Shown: positions 34,415 through 42,532, numbered from the stretch's first letter. The stretch is DNA of 64,000 nucleotides from Pseudomonas sp. 6D_7.1_Bac1 (GCF_025465945.1 NZ_JANLNW010000074.1:227198-291197), one strand, 5' to 3'. The notes: a model not told the origin generated them from the letters alone. Program-made: numbers and translations.

Positions 34415-35241
34415 CACGCGCCCTCCCCGTTGCCACGCTGCGACTCCCAGTTGAACAAGATCAGCTTCCCGCCGTTCTCACGCAGACGGTCGACGACGCG
34501 GTCCCCCATGTACATCGGCAAGTCGTCCCGGCTACGGTTGGAGATCACGATCGTCGGCTTCATGGCTTCGTACCGGGAGTTGATCAGCTCGAACATCACG
34601 GTCCGCTCGAACTCCGTGGAGTTCTGCACGCCAACCTCGTCGAGGATCAGCAGGTCCGGCGCTGCAAAGAGTTGGTAGGCCTGTACCTCGTTGTGCGCGG
34701 TGTCGCGGTCGAATGATGCTTTGACGTGGCGAATCACGGCGCCGGCGGTGACATAGAGCGCAGTCAGGCCGAACTCACGCATGACGTGGTTACCGATGGC
34801 TGCTGCAAGGTGTGTCTTGCCAGTGCCGACATTACCCAGGAGCATCAGGCTGCGGCCGCGCTGGGCGTGCGACGGGAAGCTCTCGGCGTATTCCGTGCAG
34901 ATGGCCAGCGCACTCTTCTGCCCAGGGTTGCCGGCGCGGTAATTGGCAAAACTGCGATCAGCGAAGCGTGGCGGGATGCAGGACCGACCGACCCGGGACT
35001 CGATGGCACGCCGCGCGTTCTCGCGAATCAACGCTTCCTGCTCGACACGATCAGCCTCGGCCCGTTTCTCATCGGCGCAGCGCTGGCAGCCAGACCACAC
35101 CGCCGAGCGAGCCTTGCCCAGACCGGTCAGGAAGTCGGTGTATTCGCCATGCGTTGGGCACTGGCGCTTCTGCGACTCCAGGATCTGGCCGAACACGCCG
35201 ATCACACTCACGATGTTAGATGCGATACGAGCCATCGGCAT
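34414..35241 (-). CDS. DnaC-like replicative helicase loader
   Basis: The 275-aa AAA+ protein has an N-terminal Cys pair (CPTHG, CQRC), Walker A GNVGTGKTHLAAAIG near residue 133, Walker B LLILDEVG and a sensor-like VVDRLRENGG. It would load the host helicase DnaB at the phage origin. It overlaps the upstream O-like gene by 26 bases. Family length is normal. Confidence 0.88.
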   Translation of the reverse strand: MPMARIASNIVSVIGVFGQILESQKRQCPTHGEYTDFLTGLGKARSAVWSGCQRCADEKRAEADRVEQEALIRENARRAIESRVGRSCIPPRFADRSFANYRAGNPGQKSALAICTEYAESFPSHAQRGRSLMLLGNVGTGKTHLAAAIGNHVMREFGLTALYVTAGAVIRHVKASFDRDTAHNEVQAYQLFAAPDLLILDEVGVQNSTEFERTVMFELINSRYEAMKPTIVISNRSRDDLPMYMGDRVVDRLRENGGKLILFNWESQRGNGEGA

Positions 35242-36013
35242 TCACCTCGAGGTTTGCGGCATGGTCGATCTGATCAAGCTCGGTGTGACGGGACTTGCCG
35301 GGGAACTGGTGCACATTGCTGGCGACTTTGACCTCGTCTTCCCAGCGCTTGCCGTTGAGCCAGGTCGTCGGGTGCGGGATGTACTTTCCAGCCTCCTTGG
35401 TCCAGTCAGCGCAAACGACCTGCTTGGCCAGGCCGCCGACGATTTCAGCGAACAGTTCGTCGGTGAGCTTGAGTTTCATCCAAGACTTAAGGGCATTGGC
35501 CTTCCCCACCTTCAGCGGGTAGAGCGTCCAGAATTTTGAGAACAGTTCGTCCTGCTCGCTCGCCGAGCAAGTCTTTTGATCTTGCTCTTTCTTCTCTTCT
35601 CTACTCTTCTCTTCTCTGGTCCGCTTTTTGTCCGCATCACTAGCGGACATTTCTGGGACAGATCCGGGATTACGAGAGTTGCGCTTGCGCTCATTGTCAT
35701 TGGCGCGGCGCTTCGCACTCTTGCCGTTGTGCTCGTCAAAGCGAGGCATTACAAGGCTTCCACAGTCATCAAGGGCCGCCCACTCAACGTCGATCATGGC
35801 CTGGGTGAAGCCTGGCCAGCCAATGACTGCGTCCATTGCATCAGTGGTGTAGCCGACCAACACGCCATCATCACAATGGGTGTCAAAGATGCTCCAAGCG
35901 ATGTGCAGTCCGCCAATGATCCGAAGTCTGTCCGCTTTCAATGCGGACACCATGCGGAAAACTTTCGGATGGGTCTGAAGGTCGATGCGCATTTTTATCC
36001 AATCTCCAGCCAT
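35216..36013 (-). CDS. Replication initiator (O-like)
   Basis: The 265-aa protein begins MAGDWIKMRIDLQTHPKVFR with the LRIIGGLHIAWSIFDTHCDDG winged-helix region of phage O-like proteins, a highly charged linker (KKRTREEKSREEKKE) and a C-terminal domain (LYPLKVGKANALKSWMKL; IPHPTTWLNGKRWEDE) that typically contacts DnaB or its loader. The linker-coding DNA is purine-rich and repetitive; in lambda the origin lies inside O, so 35560-35640 is a possible origin. Confidence 0.85.
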   Translation of the reverse strand: MAGDWIKMRIDLQTHPKVFRMVSALKADRLRIIGGLHIAWSIFDTHCDDGVLVGYTTDAMDAVIGWPGFTQAMIDVEWAALDDCGSLVMPRFDEHNGKSAKRRANDNERKRNSRNPGSVPEMSASDADKKRTREEKSREEKKEQDQKTCSASEQDELFSKFWTLYPLKVGKANALKSWMKLKLTDELFAEIVGGLAKQVVCADWTKEAGKYIPHPTTWLNGKRWEDEVKVASNVHQFPGKSRHTELDQIDHAANLEVNADGSYRI

Positions 36014-36345
36014 TACACGGCTTCCTGTGTGGTGATGGCTGCGTCATAAAGCTCGACAGCACGAACGGCCAGCTTGAGTTTGCGCTTAGCGGTGTTGGCG
36101 GCTTGACGGGCGTTGCAGCGAGCAATGTAGAGGTGACGAGTTGCGTCGATTACCGGAAGGAACTCTTCGACTTCCGGATTGATTGGACGGCGATCGTCAA
36201 ATGGGCGGCCATGCTCTTCGAAGAAGTCGGCGTAGCCTTGGTCAAGCCGGCGCTGCGCTTCGGCAAGATCGTCGACAGCACGCTGGTGGGCCATCGCTCG
36301 ATCGGCAACACGGAGGGACAGCTGAAGGCGTTCGGTGGTGATCAC
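36013..36345 (-). CDS. Early protein of unknown function
   Basis: The 110-aa helical protein begins MITTERLQLSLRVADRAMAH. It overlaps the antirepressor stop by 4 bases and the O-like start by 1 base, so it is part of the leftward early operon. No family recognised. Confidence 0.65.
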   Translation of the reverse strand: MITTERLQLSLRVADRAMAHQRAVDDLAEAQRRLDQGYADFFEEHGRPFDDRRPINPEVEEFLPVIDATRHLYIARCNARQAANTAKRKLKLAVRAVELYDAAITTQEAV

Positions 36346-37139
36346 CGCGCACCTCCCAGCAGATCGGCATCACGGGCGGCCCAAAGAGCGCGGAGCTTTG
36401 TCAGTCCCTTGCCAGTGACGCGAGGAGTTGAAACTGGAGTGGTTCCGTTTTCTGGATGCTCAAAGGTGCTGAGTTTCGCAGTGAGATACCCGGATTCGAT
36501 GGGGGCCTGCATCGGTTCGTTCTTACGAAGAGTTACCCACCGGCGCTGGCGCAGAAACGCCATCAGACGGTTCTGGCCAGTGCCGATCAGTTTGGTGGCT
36601 TCAGCCACCGAATAAGTTTCGTGCGTAACGGTCACTGCATCGAAAAAGCCAACCTTTGGCGCGTCGGCCGCGACCTTCTGCTCGAGCATCAGGTTTTCGT
36701 GGGACAGCTCGCTGTTGTCCGCTTCCAGGGCGACGACCTTGGTCACGTTCTCAGTGAGCAGAGCCAGTAATGTGCGCGGGTCGCTGAACGCGGCGGCGTA
36801 GTTGAAAGCGGGCTTCGCTTCCAGTTCAAGCCAGCGATCAACGATCTTGGCGCGCAGCTGCGCATCGTAGCCAGAAACCAAAACGAGACAGTCGCGCTCG
36901 CTCAGTAGGAACTCAGGGTACGCCTGACCATTCTGAGGGTGGGTGTAGGGGGTCTCCTCAGTTTTGAGGACACCCCCTGCGACCAAAATGCGAGCATCGC
37001 GGAGCACGCTATCGTGCGACTTGCCTGTCAGCTGTGCAATTTCTCGCGTAGACATCGTGGTACGCGACACATTTTGCAAATTGTGAAAACGTGTCGCAAC
37101 ATTGTTCGGGGTATTGCTTGAAATGGGTTGACTCTGCAT
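36342..37139 (-). CDS. Rha/KilA-C type phage regulator (antirepressor-like)
   Basis: The 265-aa protein has an N-terminal Rha-type domain (MSTREIAQLTGKSHDSVLRD, then YPEFLLSERDCLVLVSGYDA) and a C-terminal KilA-C domain (SVAEATKLIGTGQNRLMAFL, RVTGKGLTKL). Such proteins often counter repression or regulate lysogeny. AGAGAAGG precedes ATG 37139. It is the first large gene after cro. Confidence 0.85.
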   Translation of the reverse strand: MQSQPISSNTPNNVATRFHNLQNVSRTTMSTREIAQLTGKSHDSVLRDARILVAGGVLKTEETPYTHPQNGQAYPEFLLSERDCLVLVSGYDAQLRAKIVDRWLELEAKPAFNYAAAFSDPRTLLALLTENVTKVVALEADNSELSHENLMLEQKVAADAPKVGFFDAVTVTHETYSVAEATKLIGTGQNRLMAFLRQRRWVTLRKNEPMQAPIESGYLTAKLSTFEHPENGTTPVSTPRVTGKGLTKLRALWAARDADLLGGAR

Positions 37140-37167
37140 AATCGGCCTTCTCTAGTTTCGCGAATCA

Positions 37168-37191
37168 GCCGACCTCTCCGTCGGCTTTTTT
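37168..37191 (+). terminator. Terminator between cro and the antirepressor gene
   Basis: GCCGAC/GTCGGC stem with a six-base loop and six Ts on the plus strand. The T run faces rightward transcription, against the genes here. On the minus strand the hairpin lacks a T run, so it may act as a weak pause (tR1-like) or as a barrier to antisense RNA. Confidence 0.6.
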
Positions 37192-37297
37192 GTGTCTGGG
37201 ATTTGAGTACTGGATGAATCAACAGCGACTTCAGGTTTCTATCTGTGCAAGCCGGCAAGGCCGATACTGGCTACATGGATCGGTGGACAGGGTCGCT

Positions 37298-37519
37298 TCA
37301 GGCGGCCATCTCGGCCCAAGGGAATGACGGGCAAAGCTCCTCCCTCTTCACTTCGCCATTTGTGAACGCCTCAATCTGAATTGCTCTTGCTGCCGGAACT
37401 GGCCGATCTCCCGAACACCACTGGCTAACAGTTGGGGCTCGAACATCAAGACGGCCGGCTAGCGCTGTTTGGCTACCCAAAATACCGGCTGCCTTTCGAA
37501 CCGCTTCTGCTGGTGTCAT
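37298..37519 (-). CDS. Cro-like DNA-binding protein
   Basis: The 73-aa protein begins MTPAEAVRKAAGILGSQTAL and has the helix-turn-helix SQTALAGRLDVRAPTVSQWCSG of YdaS/Cro proteins. ATG 37519 has GGAG nine bases upstream across a C run; an in-frame TTG lies 30 bases earlier. It is divergent from the CI gene and read from the promoter overlapping the operators, so it should oppose CI. Confidence 0.85.
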   Translation of the reverse strand: MTPAEAVRKAAGILGSQTALAGRLDVRAPTVSQWCSGDRPVPAARAIQIEAFTNGEVKREELCPSFPWAEMAA

Positions 37520-37548
37520 GGGGGGGGGCTCCGGTTTGTAATGCGCCA

Positions 37549-37577
37549 AATATAAGGCATTAGCTAATTTCTAACAA
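37549..37577 (-). promoter_or_regulatory. Predicted leftward early promoter (pR equivalent, cro)
   Basis: On the minus strand TTGTTA (37577-37572), 17 bases, and TATATT (37554-37549) form a promoter. The operator at 37553-37567 lies between the two hexamers, so repressor bound there would block it. Confidence 0.7.
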
Positions 37578-37625
37578 GCCATTGCCTACTCAGACAATGG
37601 ATAGGCTTAATTAGGCAATGCTTAC
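37553..37625. promoter_or_regulatory. CI/Cro operator region (OR equivalent)
   Basis: Variants of a 15-base imperfect palindrome (TTAGGCATTAGCTAA type) occur at 37553-37567, 37576-37590 (inverted, AGTAGGCAATGGCTT) and 37611-37625 (TTAGGCAATGC...), with a weaker one near 37594-37608. The last overlaps the CI start codon. The same palindrome is found twice more at 40222-40261. Confidence 0.7.
37583..37612 (+). promoter_or_regulatory. Predicted promoter for CI (pRM equivalent)
   Basis: TTGCCT (37583-37588), 18 bases, TTAATT (37607-37612). The start site would fall at or next to the CI ATG (37618), which would make the CI mRNA leaderless, as is known for lambda pRM. Weak -35, consistent with need for activation. 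Confidence 0.5.
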
Positions 37626-38379
37626 AGGTCCAGAATTAGGCGCAGCCATCGAGCAAGCTCGGGTCGCCAAAGGCGTTACAAAGAAGAAGCTCGCCGAAGA
37701 TTTCGGCGTGGCGGGTCCGTCTGTCCAAGGCTGGGTGAAGACGGGTCGAATCGATAAATCGAAGCTCATGGAGCTGATCGAGTATTTCTCAGGCGTCGTG
37801 ACACCTGCTCACTGGGGCTTGAGTGAGCGAATGGGCGATATTCTTTCCGCGCCAGGAGTTGAGGCGGGCTCAATGCCTGCTGTTCGAGCTGACGTCCACC
37901 TCTCCGATATCAAGCCTTGGGACGACAATACCCCTCTCGACGATGACGAGGTCTACGTCCCATTCCTGCGAGAAGTGGAGTTGGCTGCCGGCTCAGGCCG
38001 CTTCGTTATTGAGGAGAGCAGTAGCGCCAAGCTGCGCTTCTTCAAGAAGGATCTTCGCCACAATAACGTACAGTTCAGCAACGCGAAATGCGTTGTCGTC
38101 AGCGGCAACAGCATGCTGCCGGTGCTGCGTGATGGCGCTACCGTGGGCATCAACGTCGGAAAGAACTCGCTGGGCGATATTGTCGACGGGGACATGTACG
38201 CGATCAACCATAATGGCCAGCTCCGCGTGAAGCAGGTCTATCGCCTGCCCACCGGCATTCGCCTGCGCAGCTTCAATCGTGATGAGCACCCAGACGAGGA
38301 CTACACCTTCGCCGAGATCCAGGACAATCAGATCGCTATATTGGGGCACGTGTTCTGGTGGGGAATGTTTGCGCGCTGA
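37618..38379 (+). CDS. cI: CI-type repressor, S24/LexA autoprotease
   Basis: The 253-aa protein has an N-terminal helix-turn-helix (TKKKLAEDFGVAGPSVQGWV, residues 21-40) and a C-terminal S24 peptidase domain. The cleavage site is Ala124-Gly125 (ELAAGSG), the nucleophile Ser165 (SGNSMLP) and the general base Lys205 (LRVKQ). It should repress both early promoters and cut itself when RecA is activated. Only AGG lies near the ATG, in keeping with a leaderless or weakly translated mRNA. It is transcribed away from cro. Confidence 0.93.
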   Translation: MLTGPELGAAIEQARVAKGVTKKKLAEDFGVAGPSVQGWVKTGRIDKSKLMELIEYFSGVVTPAHWGLSERMGDILSAPGVEAGSMPAVRADVHLSDIKPWDDNTPLDDDEVYVPFLREVELAAGSGRFVIEESSSAKLRFFKKDLRHNNVQFSNAKCVVVSGNSMLPVLRDGATVGINVGKNSLGDIVDGDMYAINHNGQLRVKQVYRLPTGIRLRSFNRDEHPDEDYTFAEIQDNQIAILGHVFWWGMFAR

Positions 38380-38443
38380 AAATACATGAGTCACACCCGC
38401 TAGCCAGCCAAAAAATAAAAATCTCTAGGGATGAGTAAAAACA

Positions 38444-39088
38444 ATGGAATTTATTGAAAAATACAGACCCTATGCAGAGTTTGCATATTTTGTTTCCTGG
38501 CCTTTAATTCTCCTTGGTGTTGCGGTTGCAATCTACCAGCTTAAAGCATTCAAGAAGGAGGCTAAAACAAGATTCCAGCGTGAGACCATTGCAATGAGTA
38601 TTTCCATACTAGACAGGAAATTGCAGAGCATCGAGGAGTATGCCACCAACGCCTTCAGGGAAAGTTCATACCTAGACAGCCCTGAATTTAGTGGAGAAAT
38701 AATCGGGCTTTCATCTGCAGAATCAACATTCAATCAAGAATGGTTGGATTGGTATGAAAGCGATGACGCCATCCCTTTTAGCCACCTCGTTACGCTCGCC
38801 CTTAATGACATGGAAAATTTTGCTCACTACATTTACTCCGGCATTACAGACGAGGAGCTATGCTACAAGTTAGAGCATAACTTTATTCTTTCCAACATCG
38901 AAGGTTTTTTGCCGTATATCGCGCATGCAAGAGATGATGAGGATCATGTCGTTTACGAGAGTATCGCGAGACTTTATCGAGACTGGTCCGATAAGGCAGC
39001 TCACGACAAAACACAGAAAGAGCTAAAAAAAATCGCTACCAAACTGAAAGAAAATAAACGACCAGAATCTTTTAAAAGTTTAGTTTGA
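38444..39088 (+). CDS. Membrane-anchored protein in the rex position
   Basis: The 214-aa protein has one N-terminal membrane segment (about residues 14-33, YFVSWPLILLGVAVAIYQLK) and a cytoplasmic helical domain. The DNA is clearly AT-richer than the phage average. It starts 65 bases after cI on the same strand with AGGGATGAG upstream, so it would be expressed in the lysogen. The layout (single TM then helical domain) resembles DUF4760-type proteins, some of which occur in prophage defence loci, but I cannot confirm the family. Confidence 0.7.
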   Translation: MEFIEKYRPYAEFAYFVSWPLILLGVAVAIYQLKAFKKEAKTRFQRETIAMSISILDRKLQSIEEYATNAFRESSYLDSPEFSGEIIGLSSAESTFNQEWLDWYESDDAIPFSHLVTLALNDMENFAHYIYSGITDEELCYKLEHNFILSNIEGFLPYIAHARDDEDHVVYESIARLYRDWSDKAAHDKTQKELKKIATKLKENKRPESFKSLV

Positions 39089-39336
39089 AACTTTGGGAGC
39101 AATATTTTTATATTGCGATGCGGGTCTGCCGAAACCATACTTTATTAGCGAGCTCGCGCTGTACAATTCAATTCAGTCCAGCAAGAGTTCCGAATATATA
39201 AAGTAAAGCATGTTTATATTGAAGGAGCTAGAGCTAGACTGAGCCGTGCTCCCTAGTAATCACCCTACAGCTTGGCACACTGATCATATCCTCAGTCCCA
39301 AACAGTAACGATCAAGCTAATTTCTGGAGAACTTCA
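39089..39336 (+). other. AT-rich stretch, no gene supported
   Basis: No good frame with a ribosome site is seen. An open frame without start codon leads from about 39236 into the decayed gene at 39337. Confidence 0.5.
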
Positions 39337-39549
39337 ATAAAAGGATTCGGCAAGTTAATCTCGTTTGTTGGTGCTTGCTGGGCGGTGTTCGCGCCCAACA
39401 TGGATGTATCAGTGTCGACGGGCTCCGGTAGCAGAGTGAACAACCTTGGGTTTATGGCTGATCGACAGACTCACACCATCCTCGGCGGGATCATTGCCTT
39501 GGCTGGCCTGCTTATGATCTTACTCGGTAGAAAGACTGCGACGACCTAA
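39337..39549 (+). pseudogene. Small two-segment membrane protein gene with ATG to ATA start
   Basis: An open frame encodes KGFGKLISFVGACWAVFAPN, then MDVSVSTGSGSRVNNLGFMA and a C-terminal hydrophobic helix (ILGGIIALAGLLMILLG). The pattern is that of a widespread small membrane protein family. The codon at the expected start (39337) is ATA, seven bases after a GGAG, so the original ATG has probably been lost. A weak start at GTG 39385 or ATG 39400 would give only the last 50-55 residues. Confidence 0.6.
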
Positions 39550-40141
39550 TTGATATCTGAGAGCGATTCACACCCCTGCCCCTTGTGTGCGGAGACAATT
39601 AAGAGCGCCGCCATCAAGTGCAAGCACTGCGGTACTGATATTCCAGCCCAGGCACGGCACCGTAAGATGACGCAGTTGTCACGCCCGTTCCTGCTGAAAG
39701 CCTGTCCGAACCAAAAAGTGACAATTCGAAATTCTGGGCACTCTGTCTTGCCCTCGGTACAATTATCGTTGGAATTCTCTACCGGGCAATCCTGCAGCAA
39801 CCTGGTCTCGCGCCGCAATCAGCCGTCGCCACCTATCAACCAAAGGCTGATGAGTTGGTGACTCTCAATTCGTCAGCGTTCGGGTGCATGCTGTCATCCG
39901 ATCTCAGAAAGGCGCTTTTTCACTATAACCAATCCGAGTTCACGGCCTGGGCGGATGTCACGGTAAACAGACGCTGCTTCCACCAGAAAGACGTAGTTCG
40001 GATATCTCGTGGACTGTGATGCAAGTACGTGACGATCTGATGCAAATCGGCCTGAAACGCGCCGTTGATTATTCGAAGGACCCTGACCTAGGCCAATTCA
40101 CTTACTGGACACTGGCGCGCTGGGTCTCCCCAACAGAATAG
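39550..40141 (+). pseudogene. Decayed zinc-ribbon membrane protein gene
   Basis: The frame from TTG 39550 encodes a zinc ribbon (HPCPLCAETIKSAAIKCKHCG), then is lost near 39675. Another frame continues with a membrane segment (FWALCLALGTIIVGILYRAI) and a domain SAFGCMLSSDLRKALFHYNQ up to TGA 40017. The final part (MQVRDDLMQIGLKRAVDYSK and WTLARWVSPTE) lies in a third frame ending at 40141. At least two frameshifts are needed to join the pieces, so it is a pseudogene. Confidence 0.75.
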
Positions 40142-40179
40142 CCGATAACGACCCTTTAGAAGAATTTCAGCACAAGCCA

Positions 40180-40203
40180 AGCCCGCCCAGCGCGGGCTTT
40201 TTC
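40180..40203 (+). terminator. Terminator ending the lysogenic transcript
   Basis: AGCCCGC/GCGGGCT with a CCAGC loop and TTTTTC. It ends the cI-rex-position transcript just before the second operator set. Confidence 0.85.
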
Positions 40204-40221
40204 ATGCCTAATGAAAAATAA

Positions 40222-40261
40222 TTAGGCATTACCTATTTACATAATATTAGCCAATGCCTAA
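40222..40261. promoter_or_regulatory. Second operator set (OL equivalent)
   Basis: TTAGGCATTACCTAT (40222-40236) and TTAGCCAATGCCTAA (40247-40261) are the same palindrome as near CI; the second is close to a perfect inverted repeat. A half site (ATGCCTAA) lies at 40204-40211. Confidence 0.75.
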
Positions 40262-40264
40262 CAT
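40236..40264 (+). promoter_or_regulatory. Predicted rightward early promoter (pL equivalent)
   Basis: TTTACA (40236-40241), 17 bases, TAACAT (40259-40264). The operator 40247-40261 sits inside the spacer, the same geometry as at the cro promoter. Confidence 0.65.
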
Positions 40265-40856
40265 TAGCTCCAAGCCATCAAGCATCACCGGCCCAGCAGC
40301 GAAAGCTGCGACCGCTCTTTAACAGTCAGCGCAACACAAGCAATACCAACAGACCGTATTGCCTCTACCGGCGACCGGCGATCAGACGGGTCAGATAGCC
40401 CGCCCACGACAGGAAAACCCTGTACGGCTGATCGATGGTGAAACGCCAGAACCGAGAGAACGACCCGGGTATGCAATGCGCCCCGCGAATCCCAGCGGAT
40501 GAAGGGAGATTCAACTGAACAGAATTAGCGCTCTGAGCTTCGGCTTAGAGGAGCGCCGGACCTCATGTGGCGTGCCGTAAAAATCACCTAGGTACAGGGC
40601 TGTACGTCGCATGTTGTAAATACCCGATGACCGCACCAGCAACGCTGATCGAGCTGGCGCGAACAGGGAAGCCCACCGCCGCACCTACGTACCGAAACCT
40701 GCCATCAGCAAGCGGGGAATAGGCCTCAGGCAACACCACATCGCTGACGTAATAACCCCGGCCTGTCGCCAGTAGCGAGGCCGGGGCTTCACACACAGTT
40801 TCACCACTGTACCTGGCCTGCCGGGTGCAGCGGGAAACCACCCGGGAGTCACGACG
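40265..40856 (+). other. Long structured early leader, no gene supported
   Basis: About 590 bases without a convincing CDS separate pL from the first gene. Features seen: GNRA hairpin and boxA (40296-40324), a UUCG-capped hairpin with a GCGCTC/GAGCGC base (40528-40556), a perfect GTACAG-GG-CTGTAC inverted repeat (40592-40605), and a CCCCGGCCT/AGGCCGGGG hairpin without T run (40756-40786). ORFs of 9 to 31 codons in between lack ribosome sites. The RNA is likely to act in antitermination or regulation. Confidence 0.6.
40296..40324 (+). promoter_or_regulatory. Candidate antitermination site: GNRA hairpin plus boxA
   Basis: GCAGC-GAAA-GCTGC (40296-40309) forms a 5-bp stem with a GNRA tetraloop. 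Three bases later CGCTCTTTAACA (40313-40324) matches the boxA sequence of rRNA and lambda nut sites almost exactly. It is about 25 bases after the predicted pL start. Confidence 0.65.
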
Positions 40857-41240
40857 ATGGAAGCAACAATCATCAACGGCGCATGGAAGGGTCACCTCGG
40901 TCGTGGCCTTGCACCACGAGAGCTTCAGTTCCTTCTCTGGATCGCCCAGGGATTCACCTCGAAAGAGATCGCCAGAGAGGCTGGCATCGAAGCCGGCACT
41001 GTCAAAAAGCGCCTCACCAATGCGATGTTCAAGCTCGGCGTCACGCGGCGCACCGCCCTGGTGGCCGAGGCCATGAAACGGCAGATCATCACGCCGATGT
41101 GCTTTGTCCTGGCGGCGCTGGTCGCCATCCACTCAATGCTTGATGACGAATTGATACGTCGTGATCGCCGCGTGCCTGATCGTCGCACAGCTCAAGTCCG
41201 GATGGTGCGGCGGGCCGAATGCCCTGCCCTGACCGTATAA
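40857..41240 (+). CDS. LuxR-type HTH regulator
   Basis: The 127-aa protein has a GerE/LuxR C-terminal-type HTH at residues 18-65 (LAPRELQFLLWIAQGFTSKE, then KKRLTNAMFKLGV) and a hydrophobic stretch (MCFVLAALVAIHSML) followed by a basic tail. It lacks a sensory domain. It is the first gene of the rightward early operon. A single-HTH protein with a possible membrane segment is unusual; it may tune early transcription or host genes. Confidence 0.8.
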   Translation: MEATIINGAWKGHLGRGLAPRELQFLLWIAQGFTSKEIAREAGIEAGTVKKRLTNAMFKLGVTRRTALVAEAMKRQIITPMCFVLAALVAIHSMLDDELIRRDRRVPDRRTAQVRMVRRAECPALTV

Positions 41241-41316
41241 CCGAAACACAGATTTCACTGGCTGGCCTTGGCGACAGGGCCAGACGGGAAATCAACGAAC
41301 ATGCACGGAGCACCAA

Positions 41317-42099
41317 ATGAGCGAGCAAACACTTCAGCAGCTTCTGGCCGAACGGGTCGCCACTTATGCTGCATCCGATCGGCCGCGCGAGCTGATCGAC
41401 GAAGGTATTGAAAAGATGTTCAAGTCCGTCGTCGAGGATGCATTCCGCTCCTACGGTGACTTCTCAGGCCAGATCAAAGAAGCGGTAAAGGCTGCCCTAC
41501 CAGCGAACGTTTCCGACATGTTCGAGCTTCAGCGGTACAACTCGCTCATCGCCAACGCCCTGCGTCAGCGCTGGGAAGAAGCGGCCATGGGCTCGGTCAT
41601 CTTGGAGCACGCCGACAAGAGCATCACCGAGCTTCTTTCTGCCGACGGACTACTTACCGGCGAGGTTTCGCTGAAGGCCCTGCTCGACGAATTCATCGAT
41701 GATCACAAAGAGCGGGCCGCCGAAGAGCGCTGGAGTCAACCTGAAATCCGATTCGAAGAAAGCAGCTCCCATTCGTCTGAATTCCTCTACATCGCATTCG
41801 ACCCTGAGCCGGAAGGCAGTCGAGACCGGCGCATTTATAGTTCCAGCGAGCGCGGTATCCATAGCCTGAAGCATTCGCTTCACGTCCATATCAAGGGTGA
41901 GCGCGAAACTGGTGACCGGTTCCGCGCGAAAGAACAGTTTGGTGAAGTGATGAGCGCCAAGCTCGACGACAACAAAGTGGCAATCAACATGCGAATCCGC
42001 ACGAAGTGGGAACGCATGCTCGCGTCCCTTTACTTTGGCAACGCCATCCTGGTGATCGACTGCGATCCGGACGACTTCTCCTACGGATTCGACGACTGA
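41317..42099 (+). CDS. Early phage protein of unknown function
   Basis: The 260-aa soluble protein begins MSEQTLQQLLAERVATYAAS with GGAG before the ATG. The first half is helical and acidic, the second has more beta structure and ends with an acidic tail (DCDPDDFSYGFDD). No family recognised. Confidence 0.7.
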   Translation: MSEQTLQQLLAERVATYAASDRPRELIDEGIEKMFKSVVEDAFRSYGDFSGQIKEAVKAALPANVSDMFELQRYNSLIANALRQRWEEAAMGSVILEHADKSITELLSADGLLTGEVSLKALLDEFIDDHKERAAEERWSQPEIRFEESSSHSSEFLYIAFDPEPEGSRDRRIYSSSERGIHSLKHSLHVHIKGERETGDRFRAKEQFGEVMSAKLDDNKVAINMRIRTKWERMLASLYFGNAILVIDCDPDDFSYGFDD

Positions 42100-42162
42100 C
42101 CAACCAGTGCCACGTCAGTCTGACGATAACTGCCCGAGCACCTGGTACTCCCCAGCACCAGG

Positions 42163-42255
42163 CCGCATCGGAGTGTGATCTGGTCCAGACCCATTTTGCC
42201 TGGCCTATGTCGGGTCATCGCTTCACAGTGGCGGCCAGATCACACCCCGATGCGG
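42163..42255 (+). repeat. 21-bp inverted repeat with 51-base loop
   Basis: The arms 42163-42183 and 42235-42255 are complementary at 20 of 21 positions (one A-C mismatch at position 10). They begin CCGCATCGG and end CCGATGCGG. The stem would be very stable in RNA or as a cruciform. A further hairpin (CTGGT...ACCAG) lies just upstream (42142-42161). Confidence 0.75.
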
Positions 42256-42397
42256 ACGAGTCCCCGGCTCATACCGGCCACCTGTATTGATCAGCCCACA
42301 CAGCACGGAGGATTGGCAGTGAAATAGCTCATGACGAAGCCCTTCCCTGCGAAGGCACCAGCGCTCACATAGGGAGGTCTATGTGACGCGCAACGAA

Positions 42398-42420
42398 AGC
42401 CCGGGATTCCTCGGGCTTTT
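42398..42420 (+). terminator. Terminator in the early operon
   Basis: AGCCCG/CGGGCT with an eight-base loop and TTTT. Genes further right need antitermination or their own promoters. Confidence 0.75.
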
Positions 42421-42532
42421 CATTTACACCCTCCGACACCACCCGCATGCGACTTCCCACGGCGCCCTCCGGCTGCTGGCCGTGCTGTGAGGTCGCAGCC
42501 GAATGTTGTTGGATCAACAAATGGAGCAAGTC

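Larger units (their letters stand above)
42100..42532 (+). other. Structured intergenic region
   Basis: No CDS is supported. It holds a long inverted repeat (42163-42255), a perfect 8-bp hairpin with GGAGGT in its loop (42365-42386), and a terminator (42398-42420). It could encode a structured RNA ending at the terminator. Confidence 0.6.

Noticed and set aside
40857..41240. LuxR-type protein as a quorum-sensing receptor
   Set aside because: Only the HTH domain is present; there is no autoinducer-binding domain.
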